From: Agapanthus africanus
Lineage: Eukaryota; Streptophyta; Magnoliopsida; Asparagales; Amaryllidaceae
DNA length: 64,000 nucleotides
Assembly: GCA_030015575.1 (NCBI GenBank)
Contig: CM057337.1
Location: forward strand, 297,128,044 to 297,192,043
Direction: 5' to 3'
Shown here: positions 34,701 to 46,296 of the stretch, piece by piece
Layout of the letters: each line of letters starts with the position of its first letter
Numbering within the stretch: position 1 is the stretch's first letter
Notes under the pieces: model-generated
Told to the model about the DNA's origin: nothing
Seen by the model: only the letters and a program-made list of their open reading frames with translations
Database searches by the model: none
Made by a program: the position numbers and the translations under genes

Positions 34701-36765
34701 ATCTCCTCATTTATCTGGTATCCTTATCATCATATCCTGTATTTGGGGTACTGATCTAAGTTTAGTACATACTGATACCATCTATATGTATATGTGTGTA
34801 TGAAAACACACGCCTAAAGGCCCGCTATAATCTCACGTCGTATCTCGTAATACGAACCACATCATATCACCGATCTCATGGCACCATGCCCAATCTCATC
34901 GACTCATCTCCAAATACCATATACAATCCTCATCATCCATGTATAAGTATACGTATATATATATATAGTCCCATACCCAAGTGTGTGTATATATATACAT
35001 ATCCCAATATACGCACCAGTAAAACAAAGTAAGCATGTGTGTGCGTGTAGGTGTAAACCTTATTCTAGGGCTTGCGACTAAACTAACCAGCGACACCATC
35101 AACCAGTTATACTAAAATTATCGATGACTCCCAAAGTCTATCTAGATAATCATAACCTCACAATAATATATAAATGTATCCATATAATATATACCATATA
35201 CTACACTACGAACTGCGGGGGTGTTATACGCCATCCACTCGACTTCCCCCGTAGATATATATCTACTCACTTTGCTCTTCGCTTGCCGTTGCCGATGTCG
35301 CCACACGCTTGCTTGTCGTCTCGAAGTCCTCATGGGGGTACCTACATGTCACAACGTATCGTATCGCATTAAAATCCAAAACAAAACCATAACGACACGC
35401 TAAAAGCCTAGAGGTTAGAACCTACGGACTGCGCCTTTCAAACCACCAAACAACCCTCGATATCGTCGTACAAACTTTAAGTGATCGAGGTAAAACACAA
35501 ATACTAAAATCCAGAATCCAAAATACCAAAAATATAACCCCGAATCAAAACAACAACTCATGAATTTAGTCCCAGATTTTACCCTAGGTGAAATTAGCCA
35601 ATTTTGCACATGTAAAGGGTCTAGTTTACTGGAGATGGAACTACAGAACAAGCACGAACAAAAATGAACCAGGTCTGGCCATAAATTGCGGCCAGAAGGA
35701 TTATTTATGTGGCCTGGTGTTGGGGTATGGGGCTAGGGTTTCAGTGGGGGGTCCTAAGTTGCCTGCATGTATCACTGTCTTTGCTAAATAATTTTCCAGG
35801 TCCCTAAGTGTTAGCAGATTCAATTTTCTCATCACAATTCCACAAAATACGATAACGGCAGAATTTCAAAGTTCATGAATTGGGGTTTGTCTCTGGTTGT
35901 GTGTCCAAAATACAATCATTACAGGGGTCTAAGGTCACTATAAGCCTCAATTACACATCACAACTCAAGAATTCCTCAAACCCTAACTAGAAATTTCCAA
36001 ACCTCACTAAACGAAACTAAATCGGTTCTAATCAAACATGGATGTAAAAGCAATGGAAATACTATGCTAATGGTTAAGAGAATACCTCATTTGGCAACTC
36101 AAGAAACTTCTTGAGTTGCCCTAAGTGTCCAAAATTCTTGCTTTCTTGGTCTAAAGTGTAGCTTGTGAGCTTGTGCATATTTTTAATGAAGTGGGGATGA
36201 GCTTTTGAGTTGTTTTTCATGGAGTTGTGAGGAGGTAGAGGGGAGAGGGAGATGAGGCAGCAACCATGAGGGAATGAGGGGAGGAAAAATGATGAAGGAA
36301 AGAAGAAGGAATGGGATCCTTGGTCCAAGATTTGACCCCTCACCCTCTCTCTTCTCTTCTCTCTCTTGCCCATCTCTCAATATTCTATTCCTTTTCTTTT
36401 CTTTTTTTCTTATATTTTCTTTTCATTTCTATAACAAAGTCATGCATAGAAAAAGAAAAAGATATGGTAGGAAAATGTAAAATTGCGAAATATGACATGG
36501 CGCATGTCATATGCACAAAACTAGCTTAATGCACGATTAGCGATATTTAATCGCGATTAGAATTAAATTAGTGTATAATAAATCATAAAATTTCCTAATT
36601 TGCATAAATCACATAAAACACCCTCTTTCTAGTAATTTCTATAATTTTCCAATATTTTCCCAATTTATCGGTATTTAATTATACCGCCTTATTAAAATTT
36701 TCAATATAATATTATTTAATTATAAAAATCCCCAAAATAATATTTTATTTTTCTGAAATGTTACA
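31777..36765 (-). repeat. 3' LTR of gypsy element G (about 5 kb)
   Basis: Minus strand starts TGTAACATTTCAG at 36765 and ends CGGGTCGTGACA at 31777. The left flank ATGTT is the presumed target copy. The length, the TGTAAC...GTGACA ends and the gypsy-type polypurine tract suggest a chromovirus of the Tekay/Del kind, tentatively. It contains a 59-bp minisatellite (33480-34060) and a 27-bp direct duplication around CAGGCGCCGCAT (32924-32980). The many short open frames (32326-32751, 36074-36373 and others) show no domain. Confidence 0.8.
33480..34060. repeat. 59-bp minisatellite in gypsy G LTR
   Basis: Unit starts fall at 33542, 33601, 33660, 33719, 33778, 33837, 33896, 33955 and 34014, an exact 59-bp step over nine units. 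Each reads GTGTACAATATGCATGTGCG... with a few substitutions; a degenerate unit precedes the first. The unit has no stop in any minus-strand frame, which creates three overlapping long open frames (33448-34154) that are not genes. Confidence 0.95.
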
Positions 36766-36780
36766 ATCTTCCCCCTTAAA
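36766..36780 (-). other. Polypurine tract of gypsy element G
   Basis: Minus strand TTTAAGGGGGAAGAT directly before TGTAACATTTC, the usual place and composition for a gypsy plus-strand primer. Confidence 0.85.
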
Positions 36781-38979
36781 GAAATTCGGTCCCCGAATTT
36801 AAATTTAAACCCCTCAAATACTAAAACATTTCAGTAAAAAGTCCAAGTCGTCGGGGCTCCGAAATCATCAATACATAAGACGTATCATAGCGCAATGCAT
36901 GCGCAAGAACAATGAGCAGATAACTCCAAATCAAAACTTCGTCAGGTATCTCGCAATCATCGGAGTCATGGTGAAGACACAATGTCAAATCCAATACGAA
37001 AACCAATATGATATAAATCAAAACTATACATGTAAACATATGAAGGAAATGCATGCCAAACCTTTCATGTTGCTGTGCGATGCGCATATCGCGGCACAGT
37101 GGCGGACGTCTATTATAAGAAAATAACTATAAATATACTTATCCTTTGTTTAATATGTACGTCCCGCCATTTTTGAAAATAATTTAGAAGGGTTTCCTTG
37201 TTTTAAACGTTTCGTCTCATATCAGACACATAGGTAAATACTGAGACTATAACTCCCTTTTTGGAAATCCCTTCAATAACCATCAATGCGTGCAAAATAT
37301 ATCCAGGTACTATCCTCTGACTAGTCCTGCTCAGTACGAAAACAAATAGCAAATATCATAAAAACATACTGCCCATAAGAAATCAATCCCAAAATTTTCA
37401 TATGAATGCTACGTGCGTCTGGTGCACACGGAAATCGAAACCTATGAATGTGCCATACATGTGCACAGAAACAACATCTAAGTACATCGGGTGTGCACGA
37501 AACATCTGTCAAGGGCAATAGGTGTGCCTGACAGCAATATCAGGTGCATCTGATATGCATGAAGAATCTCGATTTAGTGCATCTGGTGTGCACCAAAATC
37601 GCATCTCATATCATGCGCCTTACATGCACGAAAATCCAAATCAGGTGCAGCCATCATGGATAAATAAAATCTAAATCATGTGCATCCAATATGCATGAAA
37701 TCATGAAATCCAATATCAAGCGCTGAGCATGAGCAAAATCCAATCCAAGCGCGTCAAATATACGCAAGAATCCAATCAGGTGCATAAGGTGCACAAAACA
37801 AATATCGAGTATCACAATCGAAATCGACGGTATACTACACATTTCAATCCAAATCCAAATCAGGTATACCGTGGTATATAATCTCACAACCATGTGCATC
37901 AGCGTGCACAAAAGCAAATCAAAATACTAAAAGTGCATGAAAACTATACCGAAAGCATAAGCCAAATCATATGCATGCCCTAGGCATGAAATCAAAATCA
38001 ATGTCTCGAATGACATCAAAACGAAGTCAGGTGCAACCGTGGTGCACAAAATACGTATCAATACACTGCAAGCATATGTAAACTATACCGAGTGCAAAAA
38101 CCAAATCGAATGCGTACCATATACCCAAAATCAACCCAACTGTATGAAATCCATGAAATCATAAACATGTGCAGCCAAGGCACAAAACGTTATTAAGTGC
38201 AATAATTGTGCACAAATCATAAATCAACACAACGGTATATAAAGCATGTCTCAAGTGCAATAACTATGCGCAAAATATAAATACCCAGTAGGTGCAACCA
38301 TGGTGCACAAAATCTCAATCATGCAAACAAATCGTCCAAAATACCGAAATCCCAAAATGTAGGATGCGTGATATTCGAATCACCAAATCCAGATCATAAA
38401 CACTGTCGTCGATATGTCCTTCCCTCCCAGTCGAGAAGGTGTCGGTGCATCCAATACTAGCAAAGCAAGATATCTACTTGCCTACCGTTCGTGGCCTGTC
38501 GTTTGGTGCTCTTATGCTCTCGTCTCTAACTGCAGATTGCTAAGTGCATAGCTCCTCGGCTTAACGGTTCAATATAGAAACGATAATGGAAGCAGTCCGA
38601 TCTGGCACATCCTCAAGATCTCTGGCCAACTATCATGGTCACTCATAACATGTCTCGTCGACGATGCCGAACTCTGGCCTGCTGGGTGTGCGTAATATGA
38701 CCGATCCTGGTTCCAAATCTTCTCGTATAGTATTCCAGAAAGGTCCTGTCGAGGTCTTTCTCAAATCTCGTTTCTGCTGAACTGTACGGAGGTTATCACC
38801 CTTTTCTATATCTGTTTCTTGTTCCGGAATGGCTGCATAGTCATCACGACTCCTTCTGGAAGATATATCAATATACAACGGCACTACATGCGTATCACAT
38901 CTCTGATGTCGGCGGAGTGGAACGTCATCTCATCAAGATCTCGTACGAACCACTTACTCCACTTTTCTCTAATGTCTAT
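36781..38979 (-). mobile_element. Gypsy G internal region, 3' non-coding part
   Basis: Internal sequence between polypurine tract and the F insertion. It starts with a block reading GGTCCCCGAATTT, has a repeat-rich stretch at 37395-38315, and ends with 600 bp of ordinary composition. One minus-strand frame, 38884-38639 (81 codons), shows no domain I recognise and has stops on both sides. No pol motif is visible; pol should lie beyond D, off the right edge. Confidence 0.7.
37395..38315. repeat. Dispersed TGCA...TGCAC short repeats in gypsy G
   Basis: About two dozen loosely spaced copies of a motif like AGGTGCANNNNNGGTGCACAAAAT, every 25-45 bases (for example near 37405, 37560, 37780, 38030, 38290). 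The TGCA and TGCAC parts are self-complementary. Copies differ too much for a clean array. Confidence 0.6.
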
Positions 38980-40933
38980 TGTTAGTGTATATGCCCTAGG
39001 GGCCATTATTGTATCATACTAGATTGTATATTACTTAATGGAAGCTTGGGATATTCACGGTTATATATACAGTCTTGCTAAAAATGGTAGTATGCTACTT
39101 GGTTTGTATCTACTTTAATATGAGCATATGTTTCTTGTAACGTATCACATATACATATTAGTAGAGCCCATAGGATCTTTGCTTGATTACCAGCGTCGTG
39201 ATGGCAGTCACACTGGTAGGGGCTGGGTAGTCTGTAAGCAACATCCTATACAGGTCCCTGGTCGTTGGATTATCGAGATAGGGCATCGATATTCCGGAGA
39301 AGACTAAGTGTGTACGCTTCTCATCCCAGTTGGAGAGATGGTCTGTCCCACAGCCATCAGTACGTCGTACTGGAGATAGTATGCAGGTGCTCGTTAGGTT
39401 ACGGGTATACCGGACAGGACTCGCAGGGGAACTGATTGGTTGGTATTATACCCATCGTCAGTTAACAGTTCCCAGATGACATGAGTACAGCATAGTCCGA
39501 AGACTTGACACTTCTACTTCGCCTCGAGTGTGTCCCACTGTTCTTAGATTGCTACCCTACCACGGCTCAAAGGAGTCGTGCAAACAGATAGCAGTTGGGT
39601 GCAGTCCCGAGCACTTAGAGGCAGTAGTGGTTAGATAAGATTCGTCTCTCCCGGTATTGGGAGATGATATCGCGCTGTGTCAGAGAGCCATTACGCAAAG
39701 TCCCTGGCCAGGGCAAGCGAGATATACTGGTAGGTTCCAGTAGCTTCTCAGGGTGTAATGGGCTTCGCTCCGACACGACTTATACAGCTACTAGGGGACT
39801 GACGCTTGCCGCCCCCTAGGCTTGATATGCGATAGTCTTAGACGAACAGACCGGACTGTACGGAGATTGTCACATCAGGCTCAGTGGGAGTTCGGATGAT
39901 TTTCCTCATCGGCCTTCTTATCGACATCTACCTGGGGACCGTTACATACAGCTAGTGCCGCTTGCGGTCTGTGGTTAAACCCACTGCCAGCGTAGTGTCG
40001 AGTCTTTAGAGTCCCACACAGAGAGTTTCCCTGCTCCAGGCGAAACGATATAGAGGTCGTATGGTTTTACGACAAGGGTTCGGACGCGTACGTGTGTTTA
40101 CCCACGTACGACTTTTCGGACAGTTTTTACTAGCCAGCTTTGGTTTAAGCCAGATTCTAGTATTGGGTTATTGGATTTATACAGTCTAAAGTTTTTCCGT
40201 GTTTTCACGAATTGGAGGGGCATTCTCGTAATTTGTCGGGAAGCTTCTAGAAGAGTGGTGACTAAGGGGTTAAGGTGGCATTGCATTAAATGAGATTAGT
40301 GACTCATTTGTGTGATTCATCCATGTCATTAATGCGTTATAAATGCTTAATGACTCATGGTGATGAATCACTCATAGATATTTATGAAGCATGGTTGTTA
40401 ATTCAATTATTTCATTTTTGAATAAATAATAATGCTTCATATATATTATGATAAGATCATTATCTCATTTCATTCTCATCTTCACCTTCTCTCTCCTCAA
40501 GCTCACTCTCTCTTCAAACCCTAACCCTAACCTCTCATGAGTTGAGATCAAGGGTTAGCTAGACTAATACATCCATAACCTCACTCTATATCCCCTAGGT
40601 AGCTTAGATTAGCACTTTAAGCAACCTAATTATCTCAAGTTTGAGATTAAGCTTGGCGTAGGAGCTTTCGGGTGGATCGTCTTTGATTCGAGGAGGCCGT
40701 TGAGGTGCCGATGTTCTAAGGAGCCTATGAGGAGTGGAGGACCGCGATGAAGACCCGAAGGACTAGTATCATGAGGTATAACTTCGTATCTGAGTTGTTA
40801 AACCTCTAGTTGATTGTTAGCAATGGTTTAGAAACGATTCATGCGCTCAAGTCCGTGTTACGAAGCTTTGATAATCGTTTTTCATATATTCCGCCTCCCC
40901 GCAAGTTTGTGGGGTGTGTGACATGGACTTACA
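38980..40933 (+). repeat. 5' LTR of element F
   Basis: TGTTAGTGTATATGCCCTAG...GACTTACA. It holds hairpins CGTACGTG/CACGTACG (40087-40110), ACTAG-CCAGCTT/AAGCCAG-CTAGT near 40129-40161, and a U5 hairpin CCCCGCAA/TTGTGGGG (40897-40914). Confidence 0.95.
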
Positions 40934-40947
40934 GTGGTATCGGAGCC
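40934..40947 (+). other. Primer-binding site of element F
   Basis: GTGGTATCGGAGCC after CTTACA. One base (A to G) differs from the initiator-Met consensus seen in A and D. Confidence 0.9.
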
Positions 40948-42286
40948 ATCTAAACCATTACTAGCTTGTTAGCAAATGATTAGAAGTTCGATCGACAGAT
41001 AAACACGAAAACAGAATTTCGAAACCCTAAGTTTCTGTTAATTTTAAAAGTGTCTGAAAAATTATTTGACATAATTTAAAATTCACAGCAGGGTATTTTA
41101 AGAATACTGGGAAAAAACGAGTCAGTGAATCGGCAAAACGGCCACGGATCTACGGCAATAGAGAGCTTGTGCCGCGGATCCGCCGCCGAGTCAACGCCGA
41201 GTTGACTCGGATTTGCTCAGTAATTCCTATTTTGTTGTTTTCTGTTTTCTTGTATGTTCTGTTTCTGCCCAGGTTGCCTCTGTACTGACTTGCTTTTGGG
41301 GTAGACATGGATAAAGGTGATCGATCGATGTTCTAAGTTAATTGCTAATCGGGTTATTATCTGTAATGTTTTATGTGTTCGTAAACCTCTCCTAACTGCT
41401 AGTATGTCGGTTGGCAGGGGGTTGCATATATCTGTGATGTTATTTTTAACTGTTTGTGTATATAAACTGTATTGGATTGTTGTGATGATTAGCCGGGTTT
41501 TGTGATGGGTTATTGTATTAATTCATTCGATGTAATTGTAATAAGTTGTAATATTATTTTGCGGGGCACATCCAGATTGCGATTGTAGCCACCATTGTAT
41601 TATTTCTTTTTAATGTTTTTGCTCCTATGATAGACCCAAGGTGGGGTGCACAAACTACCCGGTATTTTGAAGTGTTGAGGCAGACCGCTTCACTTCTGGT
41701 ACTTGGCGGGTAGTTTTCCGTACCCGTAGGGGTCTAGGGTGGGGTAATGGCTATTCATCACAACTGTGTAATCCATCTTTCCTTGCAGGCTCAAAAGAAA
41801 CGCGGATTGCTTGCATATCCAATAAAGTTTATCTGTGATCTGGAATGCTTATTATTGCGTCTGACAAATGTACAATATCTATATATGATAGCTATTAGAC
41901 GTCACTTATGTTTTACACCCACGCTATCCCAGCCCCCGCTCTGTCGTTAGTTAAGTAACCTAACGGGTGATGACGGGACCCAGTGGCGAATGCGGATGGC
42001 ATAAGAGGACGTGGTATTTTCGTTGTTTTCTGCAATGATAGGATAAATGATGGGTCGCATTATTATAATGCAAAGAAAATAAACCATAGTTTAATCGTTG
42101 GAACAAATTTAAAAGGAAACCACTCAGTTATTTTAAAAGATCAGAATTTTTAATTGCGGAGTTTTAACCACTCCTTTTAAAAAGTATCAGGTTCCTTCGA
42201 CTATATCAAGTTCACTACGTTCACGGTTTTGCCAAAACCATTCGTAGCTCTCCGTCATTTCATATAGATAGTTAATAGTATTCAAG
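40948..42286 (+). other. Element F leader, first part
   Basis: Untranslated leader with a degenerate GC-rich palindrome (41140-41190), a stretch with CGTAGGGGTCTAGG, the CGTTAG stem (41945-41965) and GAATGCGGATGGC. The twin RNA domain of A, B and D is absent. Short frames (41317-41505, 41747-41950) have no domain. Confidence 0.75.
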
Positions 42287-42733
42287 CTGTGTTTGTTGAC
42301 TAAAGTCAAGGCACAGTGTTTGGTAGCTGTTGGATATTTATATGCAGCATAGATAGATGCGTTGGTTTGGGACAGTCGTATCACCTTGTTGACTAAAGTC
42401 AAGGGTATGTACGGATGGGTTCAAATTAACCTGGACAATGACGGGTAGAACTTGACATGTGACTTATGATTTGTTGACAAAAGTCAAGGTCATAAGAGCA
42501 TGGGGAAAAAATCCATATCGGGAGTTTCAAAAGAAACTGAAATTTGCAGAGAGATGCATACCATTTTTGAGTTTGATAAATGTTGGTAGGATTCCTTCAA
42601 CATTATCATACGATGATATTTTGGATCCCGATCCTACTGTGAGTGCATGCTACTTATCAGGAGATTCATCACTTAACGATCAATGCTATAAACCAAGTAG
42701 GTGCCTAGAAAGGTGTCAGCGGGGCTACGCCCC
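42287..42733 (+). ncRNA. Structured leader hairpin cluster, element F
   Basis: HP1 42287-42316 (CTGTG/CACAG, apex TTGAC-TAAA-GTCAA). HP2 42377-42413 (CGTA/TACG, ACC/GGT, same apex). HP3 42463-42496 (CTTATGA/TCATAAG, apex loop AAAA). HP4 42523-42538 (AGTTTC-AAAA-GAAACT). HP5 42575-42607 (GATA.ATGTTG/CAACAT.TATC). HP6 42721-42733 (GGGGC-TAC-GCCCC). Stem changes relative to B are compensatory in HP1, HP2 and HP5. Confidence 0.8.
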
Positions 42734-42960
42734 TAGAGAAAAGAGCTTATTTAATTAAGAAACTTCGCGAAAGCTTTGGAAAACCTCCCTCGAAGTATCG
42801 ACACTGGCCTGGCTGAACGGTTAAGCAAGTATTGTACGGTGAGAATAGTCCTGGCTAATTCTTCTTTTATGGTTTGAGGAAGGATTCGAGAAACAGTGGG
42901 AGCCATCCTGTTTAGATAAATTAAAACCAATCTAAGCTTGTAACAGCATCATGTTAAAAT

Positions 42961-42990
42961 AGTTTTCTTCTCTCTCTCTCTTAATTGCAG
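42961..42990 (+). promoter_or_regulatory. Splice-acceptor-like site before gag, element F
   Basis: TTTTCTTCTCTCTCTCTCTTAATTGCAG, then CGACCTTGTGACC. Nearly identical to H at 31060, with the same codon phase across the boundary (one base, then GAC CTT GTG). Confidence 0.65.
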
Positions 42991-43677
42991 CGACCTTGTG
43001 ACCACACATAGGTTACATCTAGATAATAAATTGACTGAATCTGACTTATTTGACTGGCAAAAGACTGTCCAGATGTCCATTGCCTATGACAAGATGGACC
43101 ACCCTATTAAGGGACATTCCTATTGTTATGGGATTGGGCATTGGCAGAATGATTGCAGGGCTTTAGAAGCCAGTAGCCAGGATACGAAGCATGTTGTGGC
43201 TTCGACTTCGGGTGTGTTTATGATAGAGAACTGTATGTCAGTTAACCCTACTTCCTGGGTATTGGATACCGGATCAAGAACTCACATCTGTAATTCATTA
43301 CAGGCTCTAAGAAATCGTAGGGTTATCGGGATAGGTGATATGACCCTCACAGTTGCTAACGGAATGAGCATGGACGCTGAATCCGTAGGGGAATATCATC
43401 TTGGAATGACAACTGGGCAGATATTGATTCCGCGTAATTGTTTTTATGTACCAGGTACAACTTGTTATATCATATCTGTACCCTTACTTTCTAAGGAAGG
43501 ATATGATTTTGCTTTTACAAGAGATGTGGTTCACATCCACCTAAATCAAGATTTGATTGGGTCAGGTACATTAGAAAACGGAATATACGTATTAAATCAA
43601 GCTCAGATTTTCAGTGTCCAGAACACACTTAAAAGAAAGTCTCCAGATATAAATCAGGCTTTCTTATGGCACTTAGA
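42991..43677 (+). pseudogene. Gag remnant, protease and start of pre-integrase region, element F
   Basis: The frame encodes the gag N-terminus (RLHLDNKLTESDLFDWQ) and then jumps by an internal deletion to a zinc-knuckle remnant (YCYGIGHWQNDC; the first Cys of C-x2-C-x4-H-x4-C is His). An aspartic protease with the active-site run VLDTGSRTHIC follows (Asp about residue 90 of the open part), then the pre-integrase domain. A one-base loss near 43674, just after FLWH, puts the frame out. Compared with H, most of the capsid domain is missing, so no working Gag can be made. Confidence 0.88.
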
Positions 43678-44400
43678 CTAGGTCACATCAATGAGAGAAG
43701 GTTGACTAAGTTACATAGAGACGGATATTTGAATCCGTTCGAATATCAATCTTATGCTACTTGTGAATCTTGTCTCATGGGAAAGATGACAAAGACTCCG
43801 TTCACTGGACACGGAGTAAGAGCAAGCGAGCTCTTGGGAATCGTACACAGTGACATGTGCGGTCCAATGTCTACGCATGCGCGAGGTGGTTATTCCTACT
43901 TCATTACTTTTACAGATGATTTCTCTAGATATGGATATGTCTTCTTAATGAAGCATAAATCCGAGGCTTTTGAGAAATTCCAAGAATACAAGAATGAAGT
44001 GGAAAAACAAACAGGCAAGAGTATAAAGACACTGAGATCTGATTGAGGTGGTGAATACTTAAGTGCCGAGTTCCTGGGTTACTTAAAAGAGAATGGAATT
44101 CTCTCTCAGCTTACTCCTCCATACACGCCACAACATAACGGTGTATCGGAAAGGAGGAATCAAACCCTATTGGATATGGTTTGTTCCATGATGAGTAACG
44201 CTGAGTTACCACGATCATTCTGGGGATATGCATTAGAATCGGCTGCATATCTTTTGAACCAGGTTCCTACCAAAACTGTGCCTACCACACCATATCAGAT
44301 GTGGAGTGGGAAGAAACCCTGTCTAAAATATTTTAAGACATGGGGATGTCCTGCTTTTGTAAAAAAAACAGCATGCGGACAAGCTCGAGGTACGCTCAGT
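43678..44400 (+). pseudogene. Integrase, element F
   Basis: It would insert the cDNA into the genome. The zinc-binding region is GHINERRLTKLH...CESCLMGK (H-H-C-C type). The core has Asp in HSDMCGPM, Asp in LRSD and Glu in NGVSERRN, the last two separated by 35 residues. A TGA at about 44044 stands directly after LRSD, where D has CGA (Arg), a change at a CpG. A run of eight A near 44360 brings a second frameshift at VKK. The C-terminal GKKPCLKYFKTWGCPA region is copia-typical. Confidence 0.88.
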
Positions 44401-45727
44401 AAAGTGTAAGTTTGTGGGATATCCAAAGAACTCCAAGGGATATTATTTCTATTACGCAGAGGAACAAAAGGTTTTTGTTTCTCGTCATGCCTGCTTCTTA
44501 GAAACTGAATTTTTGGAAAATCAGAAGAGTGGGAGCGCAATAGAACTGGAAGAAATTCCAGAACCACAAACTACTACTGAAAGTATGGTAGAACCAGAAG
44601 TTCAAGAAGAACTGGACATTCCCACACCACTCCGCAGAAGTAGTAGGCAGTCTCATCCGCCCGAGAGATACTACGGTTTTCTCATAGACGGGGATAGAGA
44701 GGATTGCACTATTGACTATGATGAGCCTACTAGCTTCCAGCAAGCCATTCAGAGCGGTGACTCAGTAAAATGGCTGGATGCAATGCGGACCGAAATGGAG
44801 TCCATGTACACTTACAAAGTATGGACTTTGGACATTGCTCCAGATGGGGTAAAACCCGTAGGATGCAAATGGATCTTCAAAAAGAAGATTGGTGTAGATA
44901 GACAGGTTGAAACCTATAAGGCTAGACTTTTTGCAAAGGGTTTCCGTCAAAGACCTGGTTTGGACTATAACGAAACCTTTTCTCCAGTGGCTATGCTTAA
45001 ATCTATTCGGGTCCTTCTTGCTATTGCTGCCTTCCACGATTATGAAATCTGGCAGATGGACGTAAAGACAGCCTTTCTAAATGGTAATTTGGAAGAAAGC
45101 GTCTATATGGATCAGCCAGAAGGATTCATTCGGAGTGGGAGTAGCGGTAAAGTATGCAAGCTGCTTAAGCCCATTTATGGACTAAAGCAGGTATCGCGGA
45201 GTTAGAACATCTGTTTTGATGATGCTGTCAAAGAATTTGACTTTATCAAAAATCCAGATGAACCATGCATATACAGTAAGATTGTAGGGAGAGCTGTAGT
45301 ATTCCTCGTCTTGTACGTGGATGACATTCTCCTAATAGGAAATGATGTTCCTATGTTACAGTCAGTCAAAAGATTCTTGTCACATAAATTCTCCACGAAA
45401 GACCTGGGTGATGCCACCTACATTCTGGGAATCCGGATCTATCGTGATAGATCAAAGAGGATGTTGCGTCTTTCGCAGTCCAGGTACATAGACACCATAG
45501 TGAAGAGATTCAGTATGGATGATTCTAAGCGCGGTAACCTACCGGCTTGTCACGGAATCACCCTCTCCAAAGAGATGTCTCCCAAGACTGATTTGGAAAG
45601 GGATCGCATGTCGATTATACCCTACGCTTCTGCGGTAGGCTCTATAATGTATGCAATGTTATGTACCAGACCAGATGTGGCATACGCATTGAGCGTAGTA
45701 AGCCGGTATCAAGCAAACCCAGGGTAG
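44401..45727 (+). pseudogene. Reverse transcriptase, element F
   Basis: The acidic linker (ELEEIPEPQ...LRRSSRQSHPPERYYGFL) is followed by the RT domain: WIFKKKIGVD, VARLFAKGFRQRPGLDY-like run, MDVKTAFLNG with the first catalytic Asp, PIYGLKQ, and the catalytic box LYVDDILLIGND near 45315-45350. A TAG at about 45204 replaces the Trp codon after SRS (Trp in D), and another TAG stands at 45725 after ANPG. Otherwise close to D; unlike D it keeps the TKDLGDATYILGIRIY segment whole. Confidence 0.9.
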
Positions 45728-46282
45728 AAGCACTGGATAGCAGTAAAGAACATTCTCAAGTACCTGAGGAGGACTAAGGAGATGTTCTTGGTATATGGCG
45801 GAAAAGACCTCCAGATGGAGGCCTTTGCCGACTCCGGCTTCCAGAGTGACAAAGATGACTCCAAGTCCATGTTGGGTTATGTCTTTACCCTCAATAGAGG
45901 GGCAGTCTGTTGGAAGAGGTCCAAGCAGGAGAACGTTGCTGACTCAACAATGGAAGTGGAGTACATAACTGCTTGCGCCGCCGCAAAAGAAGCTGTCTGG
46001 ATGAAGAAGTTCCTCACAGAACTTCAGGTGGTTCCTTCCAGTGTTGGTCCAATACTTCTGTATTGTGACAACAACGGTGCTATAGCTTTAGCGAAGGAAC
46101 CCAGGTCCCATCAGAAATCCAGACACATCTTAAGACGGTATCACCTGATCAGGGAGATCGAGGTGATAAGAGTAGAGACAAAAAATAACATTGCTGATCC
46201 ATTCACAAAGGCCCTTCCTCAGACGCAGTTCGAGAGGCTATTCGAGATGATAGGTCTACGATATGCCAGCTCATGGCCCTAG
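45728..46282 (+). pseudogene. RNase H domain, element F
   Basis: Degrades the RNA strand during reverse transcription. Visible acidic residues are Asp in FADSGF, Glu in STMEVEY and Asp in YCDNNGA. The HILRRYHLIREI signature is typical of Angela/BARE copia. Three residues present in D (VDR) are missing after LIREI. Ends RYASSWP and a stop four bases before the polypurine tract. Confidence 0.9.
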
Positions 46283-46285
46283 TGC

Positions 46286-46296
46286 AAGTGGGAGAT
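46286..46296 (+). other. Polypurine tract of element F
   Basis: AAGTGGGAGAT before TGTTAG at 46297. Confidence 0.92.

Noticed and set aside
36074-36529. Low-complexity frames (Ser/Pro/Phe-rich) at the gypsy LTR
   Set aside because: Arise from a pyrimidine-rich stretch (about 36340-36430) and its purine-rich neighbour; no coding signal.
38639-38884. 81-codon minus-strand frame in gypsy G as a possible extra gene
   Set aside because: Short, with stops close on both sides, no recognisable motif and no second copy in the window for comparison.
40518-40534. AACCCTAACCCTAACC, resembling telomere repeat
   Set aside because: Only about two and a half units, and repeated at the same place in F's other LTR (47835), so it is plain LTR sequence.
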